Source: Streptomyces sp. NBC_01445 (GTDB taxonomy: Bacteria; Actinomycetota; Actinomycetes; Streptomycetales; Streptomycetaceae). From it: 64,000 nt of DNA. The stretch lies in the NCBI RefSeq assembly GCF_035918235.1, contig NZ_CP109485.1:10261001-10325000 (forward strand), written 5' to 3'. The notes beneath the pieces are model-generated. The model was given only the letters and a program-made list of their open reading frames with translations. It searched no databases and had not been told where the DNA came from. A program made the position numbers and the translations under genes. Below are positions 42,135-50,293 of the stretch, in pieces; the stretch's first letter is position 1; each line of letters begins with the position of its first letter.

Positions 42135-42356
42135 CTACTGAGCGCCCGTCTCCTGTGGCCAGGTCTTCACGACCAGCCACTCCCCGGCGGGGCCGGCCTG
42201 CTCCTCGAGGACGATCCGCATGTCCTTCAGCCCGCTGTACTCGCCGATCCACGACCGGAACTTGCGGTCCGCGACTGCCGCGTCGAACCAGGTGCCTTCC
42301 ATGACCATGCGGCCGCCCGAGAGGAGGGTGAGTCGGTACTGCGTCTGATCATCCAC
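42135..42356 (-). CDS. Hypothetical protein (73 aa)
   Basis: 73 residues from GTG 42356. Sequence such as YRLTLLSGGRMVMEGTWFDA, FRSWIGEYSGLKDMRIVLEE and EWLVVKTWP gives a small beta-rich domain. It looks like a real conserved protein, but I do not recognise the family. Flanked by the 33-bp direct repeats. Confidence 0.6.
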   Translation of the reverse strand: MDDQTQYRLTLLSGGRMVMEGTWFDAAVADRKFRSWIGEYSGLKDMRIVLEEQAGPAGEWLVVKTWPQETGAQ

Positions 42357-42400
42357 AGGCGCACTCTGCCACGGGCCTGCGATGCGCCGACGGCAGCCCG

Positions 42401-42535
42401 CTACTGCGTGGCGGCGACGATCAGCACGATCGCCACGACCGCGACGAGAAACCACCACGGCGGCGCCGACGAGCTGGGCCGGCGAGTCCACCGGCCCCGA
42501 TGGTCCCGCGGCTGAACACCCCTACGCCTCGCCAT
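42401..42535 (-). CDS. Small C-tail-anchored membrane protein (44 aa)
   Basis: ATG 42535 starts MARRRGVQPRDHRGRWTRRP, and the last 18 residues are hydrophobic (WWFLVAVVAIVLIVAATQ). An arginine-rich N-terminus with a C-terminal span is a credible small membrane protein. A longer frame from 42685 (MTDPKVNFAGEQQHVVVDDL) exists and could instead be the true start of a 94-residue protein. Confidence 0.4.
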   Translation of the reverse strand: MARRRGVQPRDHRGRWTRRPSSSAPPWWFLVAVVAIVLIVAATQ

Positions 42536-42808
42536 GCCCGTCCCCCTGCCTGCCGGTCTGTCGCTCCAGGGTCGGGGGGGGAGGGCGCACGGCAAGTGGG
42601 CGAACTGGCCCACGGCGGACGCCCGAAGGTCATCGACGACGACATGCTGCTGTTCGCCCGCGAAGTTCACCTTGGGGTCAGTCACGCACTGATCCTCGTG
42701 ATCTACGTCCCGGTCCGGGTGGCCCGAGGCGCCCGCGTCGTGAGGCGTCCCCCGAACGCCGGGCCCTCAGCGGCGGCCAGCCCGGGGAGGCTCGTCTGGG
42801 TCAGGGAG

Positions 42809-42841
42809 ATGTGAGGTTATCCGGGGTCCATCCGGTGGCGT
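42809..42841. repeat. Imperfect 33-bp direct repeat, copy 2
   Basis: Second copy of the repeat at 42008-42040, in the same orientation, 801 bp away, just downstream of the SsgA-like gene. Confidence 0.4.
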
Positions 42842-42907
42842 GGATTCGATGGCAGCTCCGGCGCCGGCGATTCTGTGCCGCCGCGGCGGGGGGTTAAGGC
42901 GGTTCGT

Positions 42908-43366
42908 TTACCGCACGACGGGCGGGTCCTGATCCTCGTCGAGCAGTTGGTCGAGTTCCGCGTCGGCCTGTCTCGACTGTGCCTCACTGCCGAAGGGCAT
43001 CATGGCGTGGCTGCGCTCGAGGTAGAGCAGCAGCGCCTGGTGGTCGATGTGGATGCGGGCCTCGCCCACCTCGTTGCGGACTCGCAGCAGGACCCCGAGC
43101 GGCGAGCTCTGCTCTGCCACGGGCTCCACGGTGATGTCTCCTATGCCCGCTGTACCGGTGAGGCCGGCGGACAGCAGGTCCCGCGAGATGACCCAGCCGG
43201 CGCTGCCGTGGCCGGGCCGGGACACGGTCAGGCCGACGACGAGCGGGTCGTCGGTGGAGTACCTGAGCGTGATGTCGCACCGTTCGCGTTCGCCGCCGGG
43301 CAGGGTGACGAACCCCCGTGCGATGCCCTCGAGTTGTCTGTCACTGTCAGGACTCACCCTGGCCAT
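42908..43366 (-). CDS. SsgA-like sporulation / cell division regulator (SALP)
   Basis: 152 residues from ATG 43366. SsgA-like proteins are unique to sporulating actinomycetes and guide septum and wall events. Family features: CDITLRYSTDDPLVVGLTVS, GWVISRDLLSAGLTGTAGIG, DITVEPVAEQSSPLGVLLRV, and IHIDHQALLLYLERSHAMMP near the end. The typical length is about 140. It is probably an accessory paralogue. The 340 bp upstream (43400-43740) hold no other gene. Confidence 0.85.
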   Translation of the reverse strand: MARVSPDSDRQLEGIARGFVTLPGGERERCDITLRYSTDDPLVVGLTVSRPGHGSAGWVISRDLLSAGLTGTAGIGDITVEPVAEQSSPLGVLLRVRNEVGEARIHIDHQALLLYLERSHAMMPFGSEAQSRQADAELDQLLDEDQDPPVVR

Positions 43367-43741
43367 TCCCTTCCCCGTTGCGGCACGCCGATGACTCGTG
43401 CGTCATCGCACGTACGTCTCGAAGATCGAACCTAGCCATGCAGCCGGGCATGTCCTCGACACCGGCCGGGTTGGGCGCCAACCCTTCGCAACATGTTCGG
43501 AAAGGTTCACACACCACCTCACAGCCGCATCCCAACGACGTGTGAACTCGGGCACGACGGCAGAGCGATCCGGTGCGTGGATGCCGCGCATCGACGCACT
43601 GGCTCTGCCTTGGCGAAGGCGCGTCATGCCAACTGCGGTGCGCTACCGACGCGGTGCGTAGCACCGCGCCGGTGAAGGCCTACCCGGCCGTGGCGGACGG
43701 TGCGGTTACGGCATTCCGGTCGTGGGGTTCACGGCAGACCG

Positions 43742-43945
43742 TTATGAACTGGACTTGTTGCGGGTGACTCCGCCGCGTTGGCGCAGGGTGACGCCTGCCT
43801 CGGTGAGGATGTGGTGGACGAAGCCGTACGAGCGTCCTGTGCTGTCGGCGATGCTCCGGATGGAGGCGCCGCTTTCGTATGCGGTCTTCAGCTCGGCGGC
43901 GAGCTTGTCGCGTGCTGCACCGGTGATCCGCTTGCCCTTGTCCAC
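43742..43945 (-). CDS. Helix-turn-helix protein (67 aa), paralogue of 7829-8032
   Basis: 67 residues from ATG 43945 (GGAGAGG upstream). It is colinear with the 7829 gene: RITGAARDKLAAELKTAYES, GASIRSIADSTGRSYGFVHH, ILTEAGVTLRQRGG. Only the ends differ. It belongs to the inverted, diverged duplicate of the 6-8 kb block. Confidence 0.82.
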   Translation of the reverse strand: MDKGKRITGAARDKLAAELKTAYESGASIRSIADSTGRSYGFVHHILTEAGVTLRQRGGVTRNKSSS

Positions 43946-44044
43946 AACCTCTCCTTCGCTGCCCCGTCCAGAGGGCGATCATCGCGCACCCTGTCGGCGC
44001 CCGTCAGGGATTCACTGATCTCGCTGCCTGGGCCGGGTGCGTCG

Positions 44045-44434
44045 TCAGGATGTGGGGGACACGGCGCGGGCCAGGGGTTCGAGGTCGCCGTAGAGGGCGG
44101 CGTGCAGGGCGGCGGCCAGTTCACGGGCCAGTCCTTCGCTGTCCACGTCGTGCAGGACGAAGTCGACGGGGCCGGCGGAGGAGTCGGGGCGGATCTCCCG
44201 GGAGCGGATGAGACGGGCGACGGCCTCGCGCACGGCGTCATGGGCGGTGGTGGGGATGGTGTGCTGCGGGGCGGTGAGCGCGTCGGCCTTGACCGCCCAC
44301 TGCGGGCCCTGTTGCTCGACCGCGATGAACACGACGCGCTGCTCTTTGGCCGCCTTGCACGCCGCGTTGAAGGCGTCCATGCCGGTTGCGTCCGGGATCC
44401 GGTCGGCGGGGCAGGGCGTCGGCAGCGGCTCCAT
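44045..44434 (-). CDS. Hypothetical protein (129 aa)
   Basis: 129 residues from ATG 44434 (GGGAGGATG upstream). Sequence FNAACKAAKEQRVVFIAVEQ, QWAVKADALTAPQHTIPTTA and FVLHDVDSEGLARELAAALH suggests an alpha/beta fold. Coding pattern and spacing are convincing; I do not recognise the family. From 44435 to 44995 there is no supportable gene. Confidence 0.6.
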   Translation of the reverse strand: MEPLPTPCPADRIPDATGMDAFNAACKAAKEQRVVFIAVEQQGPQWAVKADALTAPQHTIPTTAHDAVREAVARLIRSREIRPDSSAGPVDFVLHDVDSEGLARELAAALHAALYGDLEPLARAVSPTS

Positions 44435-44995
44435 GACAAGCATCCTCCCAGGAGACAGACGCAGGCGCCGCGTGGCCCCGGAGCGTGTCCCCTCGCGGGT
44501 CAGGCCGGGCGTTGAGATGGTGCGCGACAACGGCCCCGGTTCCCCTTCCCCGGACCGCGTGACCGACAGCCCTGGCCGCGCCCCTTTGGGTGCACGGAGG
44601 GCTTCATGCCGGGGCGGGGTTCTGGCGAACCGGCCGAGGTGATGGACTGGTGGGGCTGCCCAAGCGGCGGGGCCCCAACCTCGGTGCCACCAACGGGCAG
44701 CCTGGAGCGCGGCGCCGACGGGGGTGGCGCCTGCGGCCTCGTGGGGGTGCGGTGCGGGCGCGGTGGGGGCCGGGCCCGCACCGCGCGGACCAGTACATCG
44801 CCGCACACGCGACCGAACAGCCGCCCTCTCGGCGCCCCGATCACCGGCCCCGGCGTGGCCTGGACGTGCGACGCGACCGGCCCAGGACAGACCGTGAGCT
44901 GCCGTAACGCCGCCCGACTGTCATCCTGGAAGGCCGTACTCCCTCCAGCCCGCCCGACGGAGTACGGCCCAAGGACACGGCGAGCGGAGGCCATC

Positions 44996-45277
44996 ATGCT
45001 GACCAGTCACAGCGTCGACGGCGACGCCCTGCACGTGACGCTGCACCACAACGTCGACGTCAACACCCGGGCCGCGGCCGCCGTCGAGATCGAAGCCCTC
45101 GTCCACACCCACACGCCCCGCCGCGTCACCGTCCAGGTCCCCGCCGGGGAACCGACGCCCGCCACACTCAGCGTCCTCGTCCGCGCCCATCGCACGTGCA
45201 AGAGCCTCGACATCCCCCTCAGCCTGACCGGAGCCACCACGGCGACACAACGCCTCTTCGCCACGAACACCGCCTAG
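44996..45277 (+). CDS. STAS-like small protein (93 aa)
   Basis: 93 residues from ATG 44996 (GCGGAGG upstream). Alternating strands and helices (DALHVTLHHNVDVNTRAAAA, RRVTVQVPAGEPTPATLSVL, RTCKSLDIPLSLTGATTATQ) fit a divergent STAS fold. It lacks the clear D-S-G phosphorylation loop of the 7228 protein. It sits in the block that mirrors the one containing the 7228 gene. Confidence 0.6.
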   Translation: MLTSHSVDGDALHVTLHHNVDVNTRAAAAVEIEALVHTHTPRRVTVQVPAGEPTPATLSVLVRAHRTCKSLDIPLSLTGATTATQRLFATNTA

Positions 45278-45432
45278 AAGCCTCCCCAGCCAGCAAGTCC
45301 GTTGCCCCGGGCAGGGATGGGCCAACCCTGCCCGGCCGGTCCAGCAGCCTCGGTTACCGGGCAGGTCGGCGAGGCTGCCGGCCGGTACAGCGGGTGCGGG
45401 GATGGGGGGAGAGGGACCCGCACCACGCTGGC

Positions 45433-45615
45433 CTATCGGGTGGGCCACGGGCAGTTCTCTGCCAGCCTGACCCACTCCCGGTCCACCTGCCCCGGCACGA
45501 CACGCCCCTGCGCACTCCACCGGGCGGCCAACGCCGCAAAGATCGGCTCACCAGGCGGAGGCGGAACCGTTTCCTCGCGGCCGGTGACCGGAGCGGGCTG
45601 GGTCGTCGTGGTCAC
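45433..45615 (-). CDS. Small conserved hypothetical protein (60 aa), paralogue of 6082-6279
   Basis: 60 residues from ATG 45615. EPIFAALAARWSAQGRVVPG then QVDREWVRLAENCPWP aligns with the 6082 protein. In the opposite direction a short frame ending at 45753 (AIGEGLAAVAYALLDVAHAI) may be another small gene, but its start is unclear. Confidence 0.65.
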   Translation of the reverse strand: MTTTTQPAPVTGREETVPPPPGEPIFAALAARWSAQGRVVPGQVDREWVRLAENCPWPTR

Positions 45616-45861
45616 GCAGTTCTAACGCGCGAATCCGCCTGTGGTCACCGTGGCGGCACCGACGCGATCGGCGAGGGCCTGGCGGCCGTCGCGTACGCGC
45701 TGCTGGACGTCGCGCATGCCATCCGGGAGAACACCGAAGCCCGCCAGCAGTAGGGGAGCGGCCCGGCAGCAGCATCGGCCGGACATAGGGCGCACCGCCG
45801 GGCCTCTCCGCGCAGCGGAGGCCAGCGCGCATCCCCGGCTCGGCTGCCGCAGGCTGGCCCT

Positions 45862-46200
45862 GTGGAGTACCCCGTCGCTGTCGCCCTCGCCGAGGCCGTG
45901 CCGACGCTGCCCCGCGGTAAGGGTTGGTGGTACGAGATCAAGTTCGACGGGCACCGCACCGTGATGTGGCGCGATGCCGAGACTGTCCGGCTACAGGCCA
46001 GGTCCGGGCGGGCGGTCACCTCAGCGTGGATGGATCTGGCCGTGACCGGCATGAACTCGCTACGCCCCGGCACGGTCCTCGACGGGGAGGCGGTGGTCTA
46101 CAACGAAGGGAGGGGCGACTTCGCAGCCGCGCAGTCCCGCGCGGCCTCCGGCCCGGCCCGCGCCCGCGAACTCGCCGCGGTGCTCCCCGCCTCATACGCA
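45862..46200 (+). pseudogene. ATP-dependent DNA ligase, N-terminal fragment
   Basis: GTG 45862 begins MEYPVAVALAEAVPTLPRGK, then WWYEIKFDGHRTVMW with the adenylation motif KFDGHR (nucleophilic Lys), and VLDGEAVVYNEGRGDF. Similarity ends at about LPASYA near 46200, leaving about 110 of about 310 residues. The matching C-terminal part occurs 2.5 kb downstream at 48763-49315 on the same strand. The intervening SDR/TetR segment may therefore have split the gene. Confidence 0.75.
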
Positions 46201-46255
46201 ACTGGAGTACACGCGAGTTCTTCAAGCGTGCTCACAGCGCGACCCCATCACGCCT

Positions 46256-46966
46256 TCACAACACCGCGTCCGTGTGGTTCTCCAGGGCGTGCAGGAGCCG
46301 GCCCTGGAAGTCCTCGTCCTGTGCCGCGGGGTGCGGGGTCTGTGTCTGCTGGTGATACCAGTAGCCACCGGTGGGCGGGGTTGCCTCGGGGTGGGTGGCG
46401 AGCCAGGTCTGGGTCCGGTGTCCGGCGGCCAGGTCGTCCGGTGCGCCGGGACCGCCCATGCGGGTGGGGACCCAGCCGGGGTCCACCGCGTGGCTGGACG
46501 TGCCCTGCCAGCGGTGTGCGACGGCGAGCGCGAGCGTGGTGACCCAGAGCTTGGTGTCGTCGTAGGAGGCGGTGCCCTCGCCCAGCCGGCGCAGGTCGGT
46601 GGAGCCAGTGCGGTGCATGGAGCTGCTGAGGTAGATGAGCCGGTCCGGCTTGTCCATCAGGGCCGTCAGCAGATACGGCGCGACCACGTTGACGGTGACC
46701 GCTTCGGGGGAGCGCATGACGCCGGCGTTGTGGATGACGGTATCGAAGCGGCCGAACTCGCCTGCCTGCCGGGCGACATCGCGGATCTCGTCCGGGTCGG
46801 AGAGATCCCCTGTGACGACGCCCTTCCAGCGCGCGGTGTCTCCGGCGTCGGCGAGTCGGGCCGTGTTGCGGACGTGGACGACGACGTCATGCCCGTCGCC
46901 GGCCAGCGCGTCCGCCGTGTCGCGCCCGAGCCCGCTGGAGGCTCCGGTCACCAGGATCAGTGCCAT
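46256..46966 (-). CDS. Short-chain dehydrogenase/reductase
   Basis: 236 residues from ATG 46966; an upstream in-frame ATG adds MRD. NAD(P)-binding TGASSGLGRDTADAL, NAG in VIHNAGVMRS, the catalytic Ser region LIYLSSSMH and Y-x3-K in SYDDTKLWVTTLALAVAH. Substrate unknown. It is transcribed behind the 47084 SDR with 117 bp between them, and both probably answer to the TetR gene at 47903. Confidence 0.88.
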   Translation of the reverse strand: MALILVTGASSGLGRDTADALAGDGHDVVVHVRNTARLADAGDTARWKGVVTGDLSDPDEIRDVARQAGEFGRFDTVIHNAGVMRSPEAVTVNVVAPYLLTALMDKPDRLIYLSSSMHRTGSTDLRRLGEGTASYDDTKLWVTTLALAVAHRWQGTSSHAVDPGWVPTRMGGPGAPDDLAAGHRTQTWLATHPEATPPTGGYWYHQQTQTPHPAAQDEDFQGRLLHALENHTDAVL

Positions 46967-47083
46967 GTCCCTCATCTCCCGTCTGTGGGGTGTCCGTGCC
47001 GGCACCCGGCGCGGACATGCGCTGCCGCTTCGTGATCGACGAGAAGACCTTTGCATGAAAAACGGGCGAGCGCGGGTGGGGTG

Positions 47084-47761
47084 TCAGCTGCTGAAGACCA
47101 GTTCCGCCTGGTCGCGGCGCGTGGTGTGAAGCTCCCAGTAGACGGGGGAGATCTCCTCGGCCTGGGCGACCGGGTGGCCGGGCATGACGGCGGCGCCGAT
47201 CGACACGTCGATGGCGACGTGTGCGGCCTGGACTCCGGTGCCGTCCAGTTCCTTGTGCAGGTTGACGGCCCAGTTGCGCAGCGCCGCCGCGGCGGCGTTG
47301 ACGTTGCCGATCATAGGAACGGGGTCGAGCGATCCCGCCCCGGTCGTGAACAGCAGGGTGCCCGCGCCTGCCTCCCGCATCGCGGGCAGCACGACGCGGG
47401 TTGCGGCGATGGCCCCGTACAGCTGGAACTCCATCTCGTGCTGAACGTGTCCCGGGTCGGTCTCGGATGGTGCGGTCATCGCGGTGGAGCCCAGGCCGCC
47501 CACCGGCGAGTACTCCAGAACGTCGATGGAACCGAAGTGCGCGGCGGCGTCCTTGAGCGCCTGGGTGAGTGCGTCGCGGTCGAGTACGTCGGCGGGGAAG
47601 GCGGCGGCGCTGATGCCTTCGGTGGTCAGTTCACCGGCCAGGTTCTCGAGCTTGGCGCGATTGCGGGCGATCAGCGCGACCTCGTAGCCGTGCGTGCCGA
47701 ACGTGCGAGCAATGGCGAGACCGAGCTGGGGGCCGGCGCCGACGATGGCGATGGTGGGCAT
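47084..47761 (-). CDS. SDR-family protein lacking the catalytic tyrosine motif
   Basis: 225 residues from ATG 47761. The Rossmann start is MPTIAIVGAGPQLGLAIART. Where Y-x3-K is expected the sequence is NVNAAAAALRNWAV, so the usual Tyr and Lys are missing, and the NAG motif is replaced by YSP. Such proteins may bind NAD(P) without classical dehydrogenase chemistry. It is divergent from the TetR gene, with operators in the 141-bp gap. Confidence 0.85.
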   Translation of the reverse strand: MPTIAIVGAGPQLGLAIARTFGTHGYEVALIARNRAKLENLAGELTTEGISAAAFPADVLDRDALTQALKDAAAHFGSIDVLEYSPVGGLGSTAMTAPSETDPGHVQHEMEFQLYGAIAATRVVLPAMREAGAGTLLFTTGAGSLDPVPMIGNVNAAAAALRNWAVNLHKELDGTGVQAAHVAIDVSIGAAVMPGHPVAQAEEISPVYWELHTTRRDQAELVFSS

Positions 47762-47796
47762 GAGGGGCCTTTCGTGAAGGTGGACATGATGGAGAT

Positions 47797-47883
47797 GGAT
47801 AGGGCTATCCGTTTCGGATCGATCCGGAAAGCCCTATCCGGTTCACGATCGACGGTAACACGGTAATCGGATAGGGCCTTCCG
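47797..47883. promoter_or_regulatory. Three TetR-type operator palindromes
   Basis: GGATAGGGCTATCC (47797-47810), CCGGAAAGCCCTATCCGG (47824-47841) and CGGATAGGGCCTTCCG (47868-47883) share the half-site GGATAGGGC and are each dyads. They fill the gap between the divergent SDR and TetR genes, so the TetR protein likely represses both directions. Confidence 0.7.
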
Positions 47884-47902
47884 TTTTGCTAGCCTGACGG
47901 GC

Positions 47903-48589
47903 ATGACCTCCCGAGACCCCGACTCCGCAGCCCCGCCCAAGCGCAGCGACGCGGAGCGCAACCGGGGGCGGATCATCGCCGCCGCGCGCACGGTGTTCGG
48001 GTGCCACGGACTGAACGCGTCGATGGCCTCGGTCGCGCGGCAGGCCGGGGTGGGGATCGCCACCCTCTTCCGTCACTTTCCCGGCAAGGAGGAGCTCGTC
48101 GTCGCGGTCTTCGCGGACCGCATGGAGGTATACGCGCGGGCCACCGCCGACGCCCTGGCGGCCCCGGACCCCTGGGACGGCTTCACCGGCTACATCCAGG
48201 AGGTCTGCGCGATGCAGGCCGCCGACCGCGGCTTCGCCGACATCCTGACCATGAGCTTCTCCGACGCCCAGGAACTGGAAGCGCTCCGTGCCCAGGCGTA
48301 CCAGGGCTTCCTCGAACTCATCGGCCGCGCCAAGGACAGCGGGCAGCTCCGCGAGGACTTCACCAGCCGGGATCTCGTCCTGCTGCTGATGGCCAACGCC
48401 GGCGTCCTCAGCGCCACCGGCGACGCCGCGCCGGACGCCTGGCGCCGCGTCGTGGCGTGGATGATCCAGTCCTTCCAGGCCCCATCCCGCGGACCGCTCC
48501 CGGACCCGCCGCAGGACGCCGCCCTGTACGAGGCGATGCGCCGCGCCAGCCATGGCGTCAGCTCCCGCGAGACCGGGAAGCGGCACTGA
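47903..48589 (+). CDS. TetR-family regulator
   Basis: 228 residues from ATG 47903. HTH at residues 20-65: RSDAERNRGRIIAAARTVFG, MASVARQAGVGIATLFRHFP, then GKEELVVAVF. The C-terminal ligand domain (CAMQAADRGFADILTMSFSD) fits the group with a TetR_C SbtR-like domain. It is divergent from the SDR operon and probably autoregulated through the three palindromes at 47797-47883. Confidence 0.9.
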   Translation: MTSRDPDSAAPPKRSDAERNRGRIIAAARTVFGCHGLNASMASVARQAGVGIATLFRHFPGKEELVVAVFADRMEVYARATADALAAPDPWDGFTGYIQEVCAMQAADRGFADILTMSFSDAQELEALRAQAYQGFLELIGRAKDSGQLREDFTSRDLVLLLMANAGVLSATGDAAPDAWRRVVAWMIQSFQAPSRGPLPDPPQDAALYEAMRRASHGVSSRETGKRH

Positions 48590-48762
48590 TCGATCGGCCG
48601 GAGCCGTCGATCGGCGTGCGGGAGTGGGCGCAGCTCGTGCGCGCCCGCACTGATCTGACCCCTCCGACATCCCCGCGCTCGGCACCGTTCTGAGGTGACA
48701 ACCCGCCCACCAAGCCAGCAAGATGCCGAAGTTCAGTGCAAGTTCGACTCGTTCGCGCTTCA

Positions 48763-49315
48763 GGATTCCGCGAACCCGCGCGCTTCCGTGTGGGACCTCC
48801 TCGCCCACCCCGAACTCGGCGACGTCTGCAGCCGCCCGTACACCGAGCGGCGCGCTCTCCTGCTCGACCTGCTCCACGACGTGTTGCCCCCGATCCAGGC
48901 CGTACCCGCGACAGATGATCCGGACGTCGCGCAGCTCTGGTACGACACGCTTCAGGCCTAGGGCATTGAGGGTGTCGTCTGTAAGCGCGCCACGTCCCCG
49001 TACCGGGCCGGGCGGATCTGGAAGAAGGTGCGGCACTCGGACACCGTCGACGCCGACGTCGTCGGCTACATCGGCCCGGCATCCCGGCCCCATCGTGTGG
49101 CGGTCCGGCTGCCGGACGGCAGCCGCGTGCTGTCGCAGGCGCTGACAGCTCCCGTCGCTGCGGAAATCGCCCGACACGTCCTCGCCGCAGGCCCGGGGCG
49201 CGGGGCGCGGACGTCGGCCGGCGAGGCCTACGTGACGACCAGCCGCGGTCTCGTGGTGGAGGTTCTCGCGGGGACGACCCGGCACGCCGTGGTGACGGTG
49301 ACGCGCGTCAGGTAG
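48763..49315 (+). pseudogene. ATP-dependent DNA ligase, C-terminal fragment with in-frame stop
   Basis: One frame reads WDLLAHPELGDVCSRPYTER, LPPIQAVPATDDPDVAQLWY, a TAG stop at 48959-48961, then GIEGVVCKRATSPYRAG (motif with the conserved EG-x-V-x-K), and the OB-fold part up to LVVEVLAGTTRHAVVTVTRV. The TAG stands where Gln is found in the copy at 61699. No start exists, and the N-terminal third is missing. Confidence 0.75.
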
Positions 49316-49336
49316 CGCGGCCGGCAGAGGTCCGCG

Positions 49337-49633
49337 GTGCGAGTAGCTACCTATTCAGACGGGCTTTGCGCTAGCGGAAAAGCGAGCGCCCAAGCTGGCT
49401 GTCTCGTCATTGCACAGGGCCAGCGGCACAGCTGTCCTGTGACAGTGAACCTTGAGTGCGTGCCATCGAAGTTTGTGTGGTGCAGGAGGGGGCCGGGTGA
49501 ACTCCTGCACGCTCTGTTCGGCGCGGCCGCCACCCCAGGCACTGAGCTCGCCGTTGCAGCCCTCGCCGGAGACGTCCCACAGAGCCGTATCCGCGCCCTG
49601 GCTCCCGCCTACGTCGCCAGCCTCAACCACTGA
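49337..49633 (+). CDS. Hypothetical ORF (98 aa), uncertain
   Basis: 98 codons. The last 45 (ELLHALFGAAATPGTELAVA, ALAGDVPQSRIRALAPAYVA) have good actinobacterial codon bias, while the first half does not. It may be the 3' end of a gene cut by rearrangement. A 37-bp stretch inside it (49464-49500) recurs at 56551-56585. Confidence 0.25.
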   Translation: MRVATYSDGLCASGKASAQAGCLVIAQGQRHSCPVTVNLECVPSKFVWCRRGPGELLHALFGAAATPGTELAVAALAGDVPQSRIRALAPAYVASLNH

Positions 49634-49765
49634 CCATCTGCGCCCCTAAGAAGCCGTATCTCAACCGAACAGGATCGCTTGATTTCTGCTGGTCAGGCAT
49701 GGTGTCGCTCGGAATGAGGGAGGCATCCGGCGTCTTGTTTCCGCTCCGTGAGCGAGGGGTGCGCG

Positions 49766-50293
49766 ATGACGTCGGTGCTGGGAATGCTGGAGGAGCGGGA
49801 GACGGCTGCCCGGGTGCGGGTGGAAGGGCTGCGGGAGGAAGTCGCCCGGTTGTCTGGGGTGTTGGAGGCTGCCGAGATCGATCTGGACCGGCGGGTGATC
49901 GCGCGGGAAGAGCTGGTCGAGGCCCTGGCAGCCTCGGCTGCGGAGACCACCGCCGTGACCGAGGCCGAGGCGGAGCAGGAAACCGTGCCCTCGCCCGTGC
50001 CGGGCTCGATCGTGCCACCTTGGCGCGAAGGGTTGCCGGTGACGGTGCTGGCGCCGGACTACCAGCGGATCCTGGGCGTGCTCGACGAGCGGCAGCCAGC
50101 GGGCCAAGGACCGCTGAAGGCCAAGGAAATCACGGTGGAGCTGGGCCTTCAAACGACGTCGGCGAAGGTCGAAGGGGTGCGCTCGAAGGCCAGGCGCCTG
50201 GCGGAGCGCGGGTGGCTCGTGCAGGAGACGTCGGGGATGTTCAGCGCCGCCCGGCGGCCCATGGCCGTGCCAGACGCCGCCCCATCCGCGTGA
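49766..50293 (+). CDS. IS passenger: coiled-coil / winged-helix protein (175 aa)
   Basis: 175 residues from ATG 49766 (CGAGGGGT upstream). Residues 1-75 are coiled-coil (LEERETAARVRVEGLREEVA, LSGVLEAAEIDLDRRVIARE). A Glu/Pro linker follows, then a winged-helix-like part (DYQRILGVLDERQ, LKAKEITVELGLQTTSAKVE, RSKARRLAERGWLVQETSGM). It is built like the passenger at 20520-20942 but carried by a different IS5-group element and in the opposite orientation to the transposase. Its 3' end overlaps the transposase 3' end by 53 bp. Confidence 0.7.
   Translation: MTSVLGMLEERETAARVRVEGLREEVARLSGVLEAAEIDLDRRVIAREELVEALAASAAETTAVTEAEAEQETVPSPVPGSIVPPWREGLPVTVLAPDYQRILGVLDERQPAGQGPLKAKEITVELGLQTTSAKVEGVRSKARRLAERGWLVQETSGMFSAARRPMAVPDAAPSA

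Noticed and set aside
49337..49633. Possible small gene related to the adjacent IS
   Set aside because: It lies outside the inverted repeats of the element and only its second half has coding character. Kept only as a low-confidence ORF.
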